This document shows positions 1 through 8,311 of a stretch of DNA of 13,439 nt, one piece after another. This DNA is from Sulfurospirillaceae bacterium (GTDB lineage Bacteria; Campylobacterota; Campylobacteria; Campylobacterales; Sulfurospirillaceae): positions 1 through 13,439 of the forward strand of contig JAQWCT010000044.1 in the NCBI GenBank assembly GCA_028705785.1. Reading direction: 5' to 3'. How positions within the stretch are numbered: the stretch's first letter is position 1; the number at the start of each line of letters is the position of its first letter. The translations under genes and the position numbers were made by a program. The notes beneath the pieces were generated by a model. It did not search any database and was not told the DNA's origin. It saw nothing but the letters and a program-made list of their open reading frames with translations.

Positions 1-1513
1 TTTTGATATCTACATCGTGTAAAAATAAAGGTGTATCGGTATTAAAACCTATCTCGCCATCACTGTCACAAGTGATATCCCATAAAGAAGCTGAACGCGT
101 TGGTACTTCATCTAGTCTGTCAAGTGGCATCACAGGGAAAGTTTGTCCTATGCCCCAAAAATCTGGTAAGCTTTGAAAGATTGAGAAGTTGACCAAATAG
201 CGCTCTTGTACTCTCTCTTGAATATCAATAATCTCACTTAGTTTTTTATCAGCAACCAATCCTACCGCTTTTTTGATAATCAAATTAACCAAAACTTCAG
301 TGTTAGAACGGTCTTGCAAATCGATATAACCCAAATCAAAAAGCGTCAATAACGATTCCATATGATCAATACTATCATGTAAAAATTCAAGTGCATTTTT
401 ACGGTTCATCGTACCCAACAGGTCATAAAGCTCTTGAACGAGAGGAGGATTTGTTTCTTTGAGTTTGAGTTTTTCATCGGTATATTCTTGTGAAAACAAC
501 TCAAGGACTGGTGCTACGATGACGGCATGGTGTGCGGCAACAAAACGACCTGATTCGATGAAAATATCGGGTTCTGGAACATTTTTGCGGTCGGCTATAT
601 CTTTTAAAAGATAAACCACATCATTCGCATACTCACTGAGGGTATAGTTTTTATGAAGCGTTGTTTTATGTTGTGAATATTCTACCGCTAAACCACCACC
701 AAGATTGATAGCTTTAAGCCCAGTAGCCCCCATTTTGCAAAGTTCTGCATAAATATTACCTGCTTCTCTTAGTGCTTTTTTAAGAGGTGCAATATCGGTA
801 ATTTGAGAGCCAATATGGAAATGAATCATCGTAAATTTTGGTAATAACCCAGCATCTCTAATCATATTTACCGCTTCAAGAAGCTCTGTTGAAGTGAGTC
901 CAAATTTAGAATTAATACCGCCACTTTTTGCCCAAATACCAACACCTGAACTATGTAAACGGATACGAAGACCAATGTTTGGAACACACCCAAATCTGTC
1001 TTTTGCGATAGAGATGATACTTTCTAATTCATTGAGACCTTCTATTGTCAAGGTAATATTATGTCCCATCTCCGCTGCGATAAAGCCTAGAGAGATCATT
1101 TCATTGTCTTTAAAGCCATTGACGGTGATATGAGCATGAGGATTATTGTATGCCATAGCTAAGATAAGCTCTGCTTTACTACCAGCTTCTAGTCCATAGT
1201 GATATTTTTTTCCCAAAGTTACGAGATTTTTCACAAAATTAGGGAATTGATTTACTTTGAGAGGATAAACAGCATTAAAACTTCCCTCATATCCAAATTC
1301 TTTTTTGGCATCCGCAAAACTTTTATAAATCATGCGAATCTGTTTTTGAATTAAATGAGGAAAGCGCAATAAAATAGGACCTCTAATGCCATCTTTTCGT
1401 ATCTCTTTGATAATCTCTATGATGGAGGGTTCACATCCTGTATTGACATTAACTTTACCATCTTCGATAAAAAAGTTATCATTTCCCCATGTTTTTATGC
1501 CATAATCCAACAT
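1..1513 (-). CDS. speA: Biosynthetic arginine decarboxylase SpeA (3' end beyond window)
   Basis: PLP-dependent arginine decarboxylase, which makes agmatine as the first step of the agmatine route to putrescine and spermidine; cytosolic. I translated this frame by hand: it is open from the ATG at 1513 to base 1, giving 504 residues of a family usually about 610-660 long, so the C-terminus is missing. Visible motifs are an N-terminal start MLDYGIKTWGNDNFFI; AVYPLKVNQ with the likely PLP lysine at K86; GLEAGSKAEL; HFHIGSQ; and IFIESGRFVAAHHAV, typical of SpeA rather than lysA or speC-type decarboxylases. An AAGGAG Shine-Dalgarno sits only 3 nt from the ATG; the next codon, TTG, would have better spacing, so the start may be one codon later. 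It lies 7 bp after hisS and is the last visible gene of the flgA operon. Confidence 0.95.
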   Translation of the reverse strand, partial: MLDYGIKTWGNDNFFIEDGKVNVNTGCEPSIIEIIKEIRKDGIRGPILLRFPHLIQKQIRMIYKSFADAKKEFGYEGSFNAVYPLKVNQFPNFVKNLVTLGKKYHYGLEAGSKAELILAMAYNNPHAHITVNGFKDNEMISLGFIAAEMGHNITLTIEGLNELESIISIAKDRFGCVPNIGLRIRLHSSGVGIWAKSGGINSKFGLTSTELLEAVNMIRDAGLLPKFTMIHFHIGSQITDIAPLKKALREAGNIYAELCKMGATGLKAINLGGGLAVEYSQHKTTLHKNYTLSEYANDVVYLLKDIADRKNVPEPDIFIESGRFVAAHHAVIVAPVLELFSQEYTDEKLKLKETNPPLVQELYDLLGTMNRKNALEFLHDSIDHMESLLTLFDLGYIDLQDRSNTEVLVNLIIKKAVGLVADKKLSEIIDIQERVQERYLVNFSIFQSLPDFWGIGQTFPVMPLDRLDEVPTRSASLWDITCDSDGEIGFNTDTPLFLHDVDIK

Positions 1514-1520
1514 ATTCTCC

Positions 1521-2729
1521 TTAAAAATTCTCTAATTTAATCATTTTTTCTTCTTTACTTTCTAAGTCTTTGACCCAAACAACACCCTTAGAAAGCTCGT
1601 CTTCACCGATACATACACAAAATTTTACATAGTTTTTATCTGCATTTGAAAGATGTGATTTGAGTGATTTTGGTTCATACTGCGTAAGAACTTTTGAAGT
1701 CTCTCGTTTTTGAATCACTAGGTTATAGACAACACTTTTAGCTTCTTCGCATAAAGCGCCAATGTAATATCCCTCACGCTTAACTTCAGGCATTTTTACC
1801 AATTCCATCAATCGCTCAATCCCCATGGCAAATCCTACACCAAAAGTAGGCTTTCCATCTAAAAATTCGACTAACCTATCGTATCTGCCACCACCAGCAA
1901 TGGCACTTTGTGCACCGATTTCATTGCTAACAAATTCAAACGCCGTTTTGGAGTAATAATCAAGCCCACGAACCAATTTTGGATTGACCACATAAGCGAC
2001 ATTAAACTGGTCTAAAATCGACCTAAGTGTTGCGAAATCTTCTTTACATGTAGAGCATAAGTGCTCTACTATCAATGGTGCATCCGCAAGGAGTATTTTA
2101 CAGTGCTCATTTTTACAATCAAGCACGCGAATAGGATTAGTCAGTTTTCGTCTTTGACAATCTTCACATAGTCCATCTAGTGTTTCTAAAAATTGAACCA
2201 ATTTTAGCTTATACAAAGGCATACAAGCAGGGCATCCCAAAGAGTTAATTTCAAGAGTGTATCCAATCCCTAAAGATTCAAAAATTGCTTTAAGCATTAA
2301 AATGATGGTTGCATCTTCTCTCACACTTCCCTCACCAAATGTTTCTGCACCAAACTGGTGAAATTGTCTTAAACGACCTTTTTGTGGGCGTTCATAACGA
2401 AACATAGGACCGTGATAGAAAAATCGTCTAACACCACCGGCTTTATCAAATTTTTGTTGTATAAAAGCTCGCACAACGCCAGCCGTACCCTCAGGTCTTA
2501 AACAAACATCATTTTCACCTTTGTCGATAAACTGATACATCTCTTTACCAACAATATCACTACTCTCGCCCACACTGCGCTTAAAGAGTGCTGTCTCTTC
2601 CAAAATAGGCGTTTCGATAAAAGAAAATCCATAATTTTGAGCGATTTTGGTACAAGTCTCGATGATGTGCGCATAAATCTCGCTAGTAGGGCTTATCGTA
2701 TCTTTCATTCCACGAAGTGCATTAATCAT
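1521..2729 (-). CDS. hisS: Histidyl-tRNA synthetase
   Basis: Class II aminoacyl-tRNA synthetase that charges tRNA-His; cytosolic, essential. I chose the ATG at 2729 (402 residues, starting MINALRGMKD) over an open-frame start 18 codons upstream: GAGGA lies 8 nt before it, and the extra residues fall inside tmk. Motif 2 is FRYERPQKGRLRQFHQFGAE (110-129), HisA is LVRGLDYYS (252-260), HisB is AIAGGGRYDRL (277-286), and motif 3 (GFAMGIERL) follows near 299-307. Between motif 2 and HisA the protein carries eight cysteines in pairs (C166/C169, C188/C191, C205/C210, C225/C228), a possible metal site that the E. coli enzyme lacks. The start overlaps the end of tmk by 8 bp (TATATGATTAA), which suggests translational coupling. 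Confidence 0.97.
   Translation of the reverse strand: MINALRGMKDTISPTSEIYAHIIETCTKIAQNYGFSFIETPILEETALFKRSVGESSDIVGKEMYQFIDKGENDVCLRPEGTAGVVRAFIQQKFDKAGGVRRFFYHGPMFRYERPQKGRLRQFHQFGAETFGEGSVREDATIILMLKAIFESLGIGYTLEINSLGCPACMPLYKLKLVQFLETLDGLCEDCQRRKLTNPIRVLDCKNEHCKILLADAPLIVEHLCSTCKEDFATLRSILDQFNVAYVVNPKLVRGLDYYSKTAFEFVSNEIGAQSAIAGGGRYDRLVEFLDGKPTFGVGFAMGIERLMELVKMPEVKREGYYIGALCEEAKSVVYNLVIQKRETSKVLTQYEPKSLKSHLSNADKNYVKFCVCIGEDELSKGVVWVKDLESKEEKMIKLENF
2045..2052. repeat. TACATGTA site 1 (hisS)
   Basis: Read on the minus strand as TCT ACA TGT AAA GA, coding S-T-C-K at residues 226-229 of HisRS. With flanks it is TACATGTAAAGA. Confidence 0.7.
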
Positions 2730-3306
2730 ATAAAAATTCCTCAATTGCGGTATAAATAGTCTCTCGCTCAAGCGAAGCATCAACTTCTAAAACTTGAATT
2801 GGTAAAGCTTTAACAATGGTGCGCATTATATCTTGAATCTGTAACAAATAGCTTACACCTCTTTGTTCAATCACATCATGCTCTTTACCACTGAGTCTTG
2901 CGTTAAGAAGCTCCTTATTGGTCAAAAAAAGCACTATCTTATCAGGATAAGTTCCATCCAAGGCAAAACGATTAAGTTGCAATAAGAATTCCGCGTCGCT
3001 ACTAGGGTGATTTGCCATGGCATACGATATACCAGAGACAAAGCCTCTATCACTAATAACCATTCTTTCTTTCCTTGCCTCTTTGACTACGGTATCGTAA
3101 TGCAAAGCACGATCAGCTAAAAAGAGGAAAAGTTCTGCATTAAAAGAGAGTTTATCCTCGCCTTCCAACAAAATCTGTCGCAATTTTTGTCCTGTCTTAG
3201 TGCCACCAGGCTCTTTTGTAGCGATAACGCCCTCATGTCTTTCCTGAAAAAACGCTACTTGGGTACTTTTACCTGTTGTATCAATCCCCTCGAAAATTAC
3301 ATACAT
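2722..3306 (-). CDS. tmk: Thymidylate kinase
   Basis: dTMP kinase, phosphorylating dTMP to dTDP with ATP for DNA synthesis; cytosolic. It has 194 residues, slightly short but usual for Campylobacterota. The P-loop is GIDTTGKST (7-15), followed by KEPGGT (31-36; other members have REPGGT) and the DR motif VISDRGF (83-89). Its ATG (3306-3304) overlaps the last 10 bp of coaD, so coupling is likely, and its stop overlaps the hisS start. The start codon itself lies inside a TACATGTA palindrome (3302-3309). Nothing is missing. Confidence 0.96.
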   Translation of the reverse strand: MYVIFEGIDTTGKSTQVAFFQERHEGVIATKEPGGTKTGQKLRQILLEGEDKLSFNAELFLFLADRALHYDTVVKEARKERMVISDRGFVSGISYAMANHPSSDAEFLLQLNRFALDGTYPDKIVLFLTNKELLNARLSGKEHDVIEQRGVSYLLQIQDIMRTIVKALPIQVLEVDASLERETIYTAIEEFLYD

Positions 3307-3782
3307 GTAAGGCTTTTTACGAGGTAAGGTTTGATAACATGTGGGATGAGATGATTGACATTGCCACCATGTTTAAAGATGGATCGCACCACAGAAGAGC
3401 TTATAAAAGCATGTTCAAGGCTAGGCATTAAGTAAACCGTTTCTAATTCTTTCCATAGTGATGCATTGGCATAACCCATCTGGAGTTCATATTCAAAGTC
3501 ACTGACCGCTCTTAGTCCTCGTATCATCACATTAATCTCTTTTTGCTGCGAAAAATTGACGAGTAATCCATCAAAAGGCTCAACTTCAACACCTTCCATA
3601 TCACAAGTGGCCGCTTTTGCCATTTTAACACGGGTTTGTATATCAAACATAGGTCGTTTTTCTTCCGATATTGCCACTGCAACAAGAACTTTATCAAAAA
3701 GCTTTTTAGCACGCTTAATAACATCCATATGACCATTGGTAATAGGGTCAAAAGTACCAGGATAAATGGCTATTCGTCTCAT
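3297..3782 (-). CDS. coaD: Pantetheine-phosphate adenylyltransferase (PPAT)
   Basis: Penultimate step of coenzyme A synthesis: 4'-phosphopantetheine plus ATP gives dephospho-CoA and pyrophosphate. The protein has 161 residues from the ATG at 3782 (MRRIAIYPGTFDP), close to the 159 of E. coli. I prefer this start to one four codons upstream because the ATG overlaps the ubiX stop as ATGA and a GGGAGG ribosome site lies just upstream. The nucleotidyltransferase signature GTFDPITNGH (9-18) and the C-terminal ISSSVVR motif are both present. The 3' end overlaps tmk by 10 bp. Confidence 0.97.
   Translation of the reverse strand: MRRIAIYPGTFDPITNGHMDVIKRAKKLFDKVLVAVAISEEKRPMFDIQTRVKMAKAATCDMEGVEVEPFDGLLVNFSQQKEINVMIRGLRAVSDFEYELQMGYANASLWKELETVYLMPSLEHAFISSSVVRSIFKHGGNVNHLIPHVIKPYLVKSLTCM
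3302..3309. repeat. TACATGTA site 2 (coaD/tmk overlap)
   Basis: Contains the tmk start codon (ATG 3306-3304) and the coaD codons ACA TGT ATG just before its stop. Minus-strand flanks are CTTACATGTATGTAA. Confidence 0.65.
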
Positions 3783-4306
3783 GCACCCTCCCATCTTTTA
3801 AATAGTGTATGTTCAATACCCAAAAGGTCAAACCACTTGCCAATCAAAAAATTTTCCATATCTTCAAGTGTTTTAATATCTGCGTAATAACCTAAAATTG
3901 GTGGTGCAATATGTATACCAATGGTAGAGAGTTTTAACATATTTTCTAAAGCAATCGGAGAAAATGGCATTTCACGAGGAGCGAGTAGAAGAGGGCGCTT
4001 TTCTTTAATCATCACAGAAGCACTTCGCGTCAATAAGTTATCAGCTATGCCATAAGCAATTTTAGCCAGCGTATTCATACTACAAGGGATAATCACCATG
4101 GCATCACTTTTAAATGAACCAGAAGCACTAATCGCACCAATATTTTCATCATCCAATAAAAAAATATTCTCTTCTTTTTCAAAAACAACTTTAGCGTGCT
4201 CTGAGATAATGACATATTTTTCGATTTCTTTTGGCAACGCTTGGATAAATTTTATGCCAAGTTCAACACCACTAGCGCCACTTATACCTACAATCAGTTT
4301 TTTCAT
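3779..4306 (-). CDS. ubiX: UbiX-type flavin prenyltransferase
   Basis: Joins a dimethylallyl group to FMN to make prenyl-FMN, the cofactor of UbiD-family (de)carboxylases. It has 175 residues (E. coli UbiX has 189). Family features are the N-terminal flavin loop VGISGASG (6-13), the ISASGSF segment (59-65), PCSMNTLAKIAYGIADNLL (74-92) and RPLLLAPREMPFS (104-116). The start overlaps the flgA stop as ATGA, and the stop overlaps the coaD start the same way. No ubiD gene is in the window, so the client enzyme is unknown; a UbiD-like enzyme of the futalosine menaquinone pathway would be a natural guess for this phylum. The alternative name Pad1-like decarboxylase is an older annotation of the same family. 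Confidence 0.92.
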   Translation of the reverse strand: MKKLIVGISGASGVELGIKFIQALPKEIEKYVIISEHAKVVFEKEENIFLLDDENIGAISASGSFKSDAMVIIPCSMNTLAKIAYGIADNLLTRSASVMIKEKRPLLLAPREMPFSPIALENMLKLSTIGIHIAPPILGYYADIKTLEDMENFLIGKWFDLLGIEHTLFKRWEGA

Positions 4307-5192
4307 TCGAGTATTATCGCTTCTTTATAAGATACAATCTTTGCGTTCAGCGTCTTCCCTTGTTCTGTTTTTATTTTAACTACTTCACCAATATTGGCAT
4401 CTTCAAGCAATGTCGCTTGAACTTCTATCCTCAAACCACCTTCTTGCAAAAGTGCTTTAATCGTCTCTTTTTTACTCAAATCTTTTTTGGTCTCCAGCAT
4501 ACTATCTGTAAATATACTTCCCTCTTTAATATAACTTTTTATCATCACATTTCGAGGTATTTCACCTAAAAGTGCCCTTGATGGCAATCCTTCAAGCGAG
4601 ATAGACACTTTCTCATAATCATCACTTGAAAGGATTTTACCGTTAAGCAAATTATGTTTTGCTTTAAACACTTCTATCTTCGCATCTAGCGTATAATAAA
4701 AATAAATTTTTTTTTCTTTGTCACCTATTTTAAAAATACCCATAAAAGAACCTGTATTCTTTTTAAGCCTCGTTTCGGGTATAGAGATGGCTGTTAATGT
4801 ATAGCGAGAAAAGTCGCTAGGAAGAGAGGATTTGATAGAAATAATAGGCATCGTTTCTATGATAATATAAGGGGATTCTTCTTGTATTTTTTTTAAAAAA
4901 GCATTGGTGATTTCAACTTGCTTACCCATCATGTTACAATTGCGTTTAAAAACGATGACTCCCTCACTACTATCAATAACACTTATATTTTTATCGCTAA
5001 AAATCGAAATGACTTGAGAAGAGGGAATGGTGTAATGAGCTCTGTCTTTGGGAATAGTGAGAACTTGAAAATCATCCTTACCCTTGTAACCAAAGAAAGA
5101 AGCATTGAGTATATTTTGTTCAATACAATAAACTTTATCAATCAATATTTCATTTGAAAAAAGAGAAGATAGTAAGAAGAAGAAAAGAAGAA

Positions 5193-5193
<1 letters not shown>
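4303..5193 (-). CDS. flgA: Flagellar P-ring assembly chaperone FlgA, start codon unclear
   Basis: Periplasmic chaperone for P-ring (FlgI) assembly around the flagellar rod. The C-terminal half has the FlgA/SAF pattern: a GKILSSDDYEKV segment, then GLPSRALLGEIPRNVMIKSYIKEGSIFTD (split across the conserved GEI turn), and an end resembling ANIGEVVKIKTEQGKTLNAKIV. About 296 residues is longer than the roughly 220 of E. coli FlgA. The hydrophobic export signal ILLFFFLLSSLFSNE begins immediately at the 3' end of tRNA-Gly, and no ATG, GTG or TTG lies between them. The 5' boundary given here is an ATT codon at 5193-5191 and is tentative. In-frame upstream starts are a GTG inside the tRNA D-loop (5253) and a TTG at 5289 inside the promoter spacer; residues encoded there (GNSSVVEHDLAK...) are tRNA sequence read as protein. 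Overlaps ubiX by 4 bp. Confidence 0.85.
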
Positions 5194-5267
<74 letters not shown>

Positions 5268-5279
5268 AAAACGGACGAA

Positions 5280-5308
5280 ATTCTACCAAAAAAAACCCTT
5301 TGTGTCAA
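5280..5308 (-). promoter_or_regulatory. Sigma-70 promoter of tRNA-Gly and the flgA operon
   Basis: A perfect -35 TTGACA (5308-5303), a 17-bp spacer containing a run of eight T, and -10 TAGAAT (5285-5280). The -10 ends 12 nt before the mature tRNA 5' end, so the leader would be only about 5-7 nt. No other candidate promoter with both boxes was seen between here and speA, although promoters inside genes cannot be ruled out. Confidence 0.85.
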
Positions 5309-5343
5309 ATTGCGATAAAAGAAGATTTATTTTATCACAATTT
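5307..5343. terminator. 14-bp inverted repeat between the chemoreceptor gene and the tRNA promoter
   Basis: Arms AAATTGCGATAAAA (5307-5320) and TTTTATCACAATTT (5330-5343) with a 9-nt loop. On the minus-strand transcript all 14 pairs form, one being U-G; on the plus strand that pair is a C/A mismatch. It begins 26 bp after the chemoreceptor stop codon, where a terminator is expected. It is AT-rich and ends in only UUU, so termination would be weak. The promoter-proximal arm touches the -35 box of the tRNA promoter, so an operator role is the alternative. Confidence 0.5.
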
Positions 5344-5369
5344 AATTTCAAAGGGCTTAGAATTCGTCG

Positions 5370-6995
5370 TTAAACTTTAAACATATTGATTTCACGCTCT
5401 AATTCAGCGGTAGAGATATTAAGTTCTTTAGACACACTAATAAGATTATCAGCAATTTTTTTATTTTCATGTGCAAGCCCAGTTGCTTCTTCTACGCCAT
5501 GGGTAAGTTCATCGATTTCCTTAGAAATGCGTACAGCTTTTTCATAAGCAATATTGGTAATCTCTAAGCTTTTAGAAGTTTTTTCTTTCGTTTCATTTGC
5601 CATGGTAGAGATTTTAATGGCATTTTCATTGAGTTCGACCACTTTTTCGCTATTATCTTTAATATTTTCACTAGCACTTGAAACACTTTGAACAACAATA
5701 CTAATCGTTGCATCAATTTCAGAAAGTGATTTTTGTGTTCGCTCCGCTAATTTTCGCACTTCATCCGCAACAACAGCAAATCCTCTTCCGTGTTCACCAG
5801 CTCGCGCTGCTTCGATAGCCGCATTAAGCGCTAAAAGATTAGTTTGGTCAGCGATATCTTTAATCATCTCTAAAACAGATCTAATTTGCGTTGTTTGTTC
5901 TGCTAGGTCGTGCATTTGAGAAGAGATATGTTGTTCATCTTGACTCACACGATTGATACTTACAACAATATCATCAAGTGTTGCAATCATCATATCAAGC
6001 ATTTCATAATCTTCTTTCATATAAGCAGCCGATGTTTCAGAAATATCTCTGGATTCTTGTAACTCTTTATTGATTTTTGAAGTCACAAGTTTGACATTAT
6101 CAACAATTTTATCTTGATCTTGGGCTAATTTCGTAATTTGATCTGATGATATTTGCATACTCTTATTAATCTCACAATTAGATGCCATCGTCATTTTAGC
6201 TTTAATCATGGCTTGTTGCAGTGTTGTAATTAATACATTGATATTATTACTAATTTCACCTATTTCATCATGATTGCAAACGAATATCGGCTTATTTAAA
6301 GCAAGGTCTTTCGTAATATCTGCAAGGTGATCACCAATCCGCTTAATGCGTTTAACGAGATATCTGCTAACAGATAAAAGCAATCCGGAGGTAATAAATA
6401 AAATCAAGAGTGATAGAATAACAACAATATAAAGATTTTTATCAAGTTTTCCACTGATTTCAACACTAATGTCTTTAACTCTTTTACTGGTAAATTTAGA
6501 AATATTATCAAATCGTTGACTGATATATTTACAACTCGCCTCCATCTCAACCGCCATATCACCTATATCATCTCTATGATCTTGAACATATAAATCAAAA
6601 ATCTTCTTATAGTTTGGAAGAATTTTATCGGTATACATTTTATATGCTTCATTTAAATTTTGTTTTAAAACAGGATCATTATAGAAGTCACTCTTTAATG
6701 CTTTGGCAAAAAATTCATTCATCTTTTTTTCTGTCAATAAAATTCTATCTTTAGCTTGGCCTGTAGGCAAAAACTCACTGGTTACATGAATAAGGTCATT
6801 TAAAATTGTCTCAAATGTGCTTCTTGCGTCACTAATTTCATTGTCAGGAACAACATTTTTTGCATAAATGGTTTCTAAAGAACTTTTACCAACAACGCTA
6901 GAATTGATACTTACAAAAGAGAGAATTGCCAGTCCTAAGACAGTAATAAGAGAGATAAAAAGAAGCTTTGTAGAAATTTTTATGTCTTTAAACAT
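5370..6995 (-). CDS. Methyl-accepting chemotaxis protein (transmembrane chemoreceptor)
   Basis: A 541-residue inner-membrane receptor that controls CheA through CheW. It has a short cytoplasmic start, TM1 (about 9-31), a periplasmic helical sensor of about 155 residues (32-188) resembling a four-helix-bundle ligand domain, TM2 (about 188-210, LYIVVILSLLILF...), and a HAMP domain (about 211-262) with the DEIG motif at 243-246. A long coiled-coil signalling domain follows. Its hairpin tip contains IADQTNLLALNAAIEAARAG (381-400) and GRGFAVVADEVRKLAERT (403-420), the most conserved MCP segment. No C-terminal CheR/CheB-binding pentapeptide is visible. The ligand cannot be predicted. AAAGGT lies 5 nt before the ATG. 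It appears monocistronic, with its own promoter and a hairpin downstream. Confidence 0.95.
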   Translation of the reverse strand: MFKDIKISTKLLFISLITVLGLAILSFVSINSSVVGKSSLETIYAKNVVPDNEISDARSTFETILNDLIHVTSEFLPTGQAKDRILLTEKKMNEFFAKALKSDFYNDPVLKQNLNEAYKMYTDKILPNYKKIFDLYVQDHRDDIGDMAVEMEASCKYISQRFDNISKFTSKRVKDISVEISGKLDKNLYIVVILSLLILFITSGLLLSVSRYLVKRIKRIGDHLADITKDLALNKPIFVCNHDEIGEISNNINVLITTLQQAMIKAKMTMASNCEINKSMQISSDQITKLAQDQDKIVDNVKLVTSKINKELQESRDISETSAAYMKEDYEMLDMMIATLDDIVVSINRVSQDEQHISSQMHDLAEQTTQIRSVLEMIKDIADQTNLLALNAAIEAARAGEHGRGFAVVADEVRKLAERTQKSLSEIDATISIVVQSVSSASENIKDNSEKVVELNENAIKISTMANETKEKTSKSLEITNIAYEKAVRISKEIDELTHGVEEATGLAHENKKIADNLISVSKELNISTAELEREINMFKV

Positions 6996-7033
6996 AACAC
7001 ACCTTTGTAATAAAATAATTTTTAGACACTCAC

Positions 7034-7063
7034 ATAATACCTAGAAAAATATCGTAAAGTCAA
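7034..7063 (-). promoter_or_regulatory. Probable sigma-70 promoter of the chemoreceptor gene
   Basis: TTGACT (7063-7058), an 18-bp spacer, and TATTAT (7039-7034), followed by about 38 bp to the start codon. Just upstream, a small palindrome AGTTTACTAAACT (7063-7075) spans the moeA stop codon and abuts the -35 box; it might bind a regulator, but it is short and AT-rich. Confidence 0.6.
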
Positions 7064-7073
7064 GTTTACTAAA

Positions 7074-8309
7074 CTAATTTTTAAATGATGCTTTTTCTTG
7101 AGAAAAGATTGTCAGCATTGGTAAAATCTTTATATTATCACCCTCTCGAATCAGACTTGTTGCATCATCGGTGATAAGTATCGCTGTACTATTTACAAGG
7201 GGAGCAATCATACCAGAGCCATATTTATTTTCACCATATACTTTAAATTCTCCATTTTTCAACTCACCTAAAACAATATTGACACGACCTGCTTTTACTT
7301 TAAATGTTACTTTATTAATAGCGTTAATATAGTCAAAATTAAAAAATTTTTGACCTTGCAGTTTTTTCAAAACGGGAACTAGGAACAGTAGTGCATTAAC
7401 AAATGCTGCTAAGGGATTCCCTGGCATTGAAGCAACAATGGTTTCGCCCATCTTGCCCATCATTGTTGGTTTGCCTGGTTTAATGTTAATACCATGAAAA
7501 GAGGCTTCAAACCCATTTTCAACGAGTGCTTTTTCAACAAAATCAGCTTCACCCATACTAACGCCTCCACTGGTCACAATGGCATCATAGCGTTTCATCT
7601 CACTAAGATAGCGTTTTGCTTCATCAAGGTTATCGGGAATAACACCACCATAATGTGCTTTGAAACCATGTTCAGTAAGTAATGCTATTAAAGAGAGAGC
7701 ATTGACATCATAAATCTCATCTTCACTAGCTTCTTCCCAAGGCTTTTTAAGCTCATCCCCTGTAGAAAAAACAGCAATATGTAGTTGTTTATAAACCTCT
7801 ATATGCGCTATACCTTGCGATGCCAACAATGCTATCCCTCTGGCATTTAAAACTTCACCAGCACTAAATAGTTGTGAACCTACTTCTTGTTCTTCTCCTT
7901 TAAACCGAAAAGCATTTCCCCTCTTTACATGTAAAGGAATTTGGGATTGTCTATCATCATAAAAAAGACAATCCTCAAAAGGAATAATCGTGTCAGCATC
8001 CAAAGGAACTTTTGCACCTGTCATGATTTTATAACATTCATTTTTCCCTAAACAAGCTTCTATAACATCGCCTGCTAAAATGGTTGCTTTAATGTTAAGT
8101 GTTTTCCCCGCATCTTCATGTTTGATAGCAAAACCATCCATCGCAGCATTATTATAAGAGGGAAGATTTTTCTTACATGTAATATTTCTCGCTAGCGTTC
8201 GCCCCAATGCTTCGAAGATAGATACCCATTCATGTGGCGGTTTTGTAGAAACAAGTTTTAAAGACCTGTCTATGGCTTCATCAAAGCTAACCGAAGTCTC
8301 TTTTTTCAT
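7074..8309 (-). CDS. moeA: Molybdopterin molybdotransferase MoeA
   Basis: Inserts molybdate (or tungstate) into adenylated molybdopterin, the last step of basic molybdenum cofactor synthesis; cytosolic. It has 411 residues, the usual length. Motifs: NNAAMDGFA (53-61), VFSTGDEL (180-187), TSGGVSMGEADF (246-257), KPGKPTMMG (277-285) and SMPGNPLAAF (294-303). These cover the MoaB/Mog-like and C-terminal domains. It starts 2 bp after the murA stop with GAGGA 6 nt before the ATG, inside the last murA codons, so it is cotranscribed with murA. No other moa/moe/mob gene is in the window. It contains two TACATGTA sites. Confidence 0.96.
   Translation of the reverse strand: MKKETSVSFDEAIDRSLKLVSTKPPHEWVSIFEALGRTLARNITCKKNLPSYNNAAMDGFAIKHEDAGKTLNIKATILAGDVIEACLGKNECYKIMTGAKVPLDADTIIPFEDCLFYDDRQSQIPLHVKRGNAFRFKGEEQEVGSQLFSAGEVLNARGIALLASQGIAHIEVYKQLHIAVFSTGDELKKPWEEASEDEIYDVNALSLIALLTEHGFKAHYGGVIPDNLDEAKRYLSEMKRYDAIVTSGGVSMGEADFVEKALVENGFEASFHGINIKPGKPTMMGKMGETIVASMPGNPLAAFVNALLFLVPVLKKLQGQKFFNFDYINAINKVTFKVKAGRVNIVLGELKNGEFKVYGENKYGSGMIAPLVNSTAILITDDATSLIREGDNIKILPMLTIFSQEKASFKN
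7926..7933. repeat. TACATGTA site 3 (moeA)
   Basis: The longest copy: TTTACATGTAAA is a perfect 12-bp palindrome (7924-7935). The moeA codons are TTA CAT GTA AAG (L126-K129), a different codon phase from site 1. Confidence 0.7.
8174..8181. repeat. TACATGTA site 4 (moeA)
   Basis: Perfect 10-bp palindrome TTACATGTAA (8173-8182). Codons ATT ACA TGT AAG encode I43-K46 of MoeA, 241 bp from site 3 (7933 to 8174). Confidence 0.7.
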
Positions 8310-8311
8310 CT

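Noticed and set aside
894..1133. Plus-strand open frame of 79 codons
   Set aside because: Antisense to the conserved PLP-domain coding of speA; no ribosome site and no recognisable protein.
3337..3342. Further ACATGT at the end of coaD
   Set aside because: The flanks are A and G, so it is not a copy of the TACATGTA palindrome.
3527..3887. Open frames on both strands over coaD and ubiX
   Set aside because: Off-frame shadows of well-conserved genes with low-complexity translations.
7046..7056. CGATAT-like sigma-28 -10 element upstream of the chemoreceptor gene
   Set aside because: No TAAA-type -35 at the required spacing; the TTGACT/TATTAT pair is a better fit.
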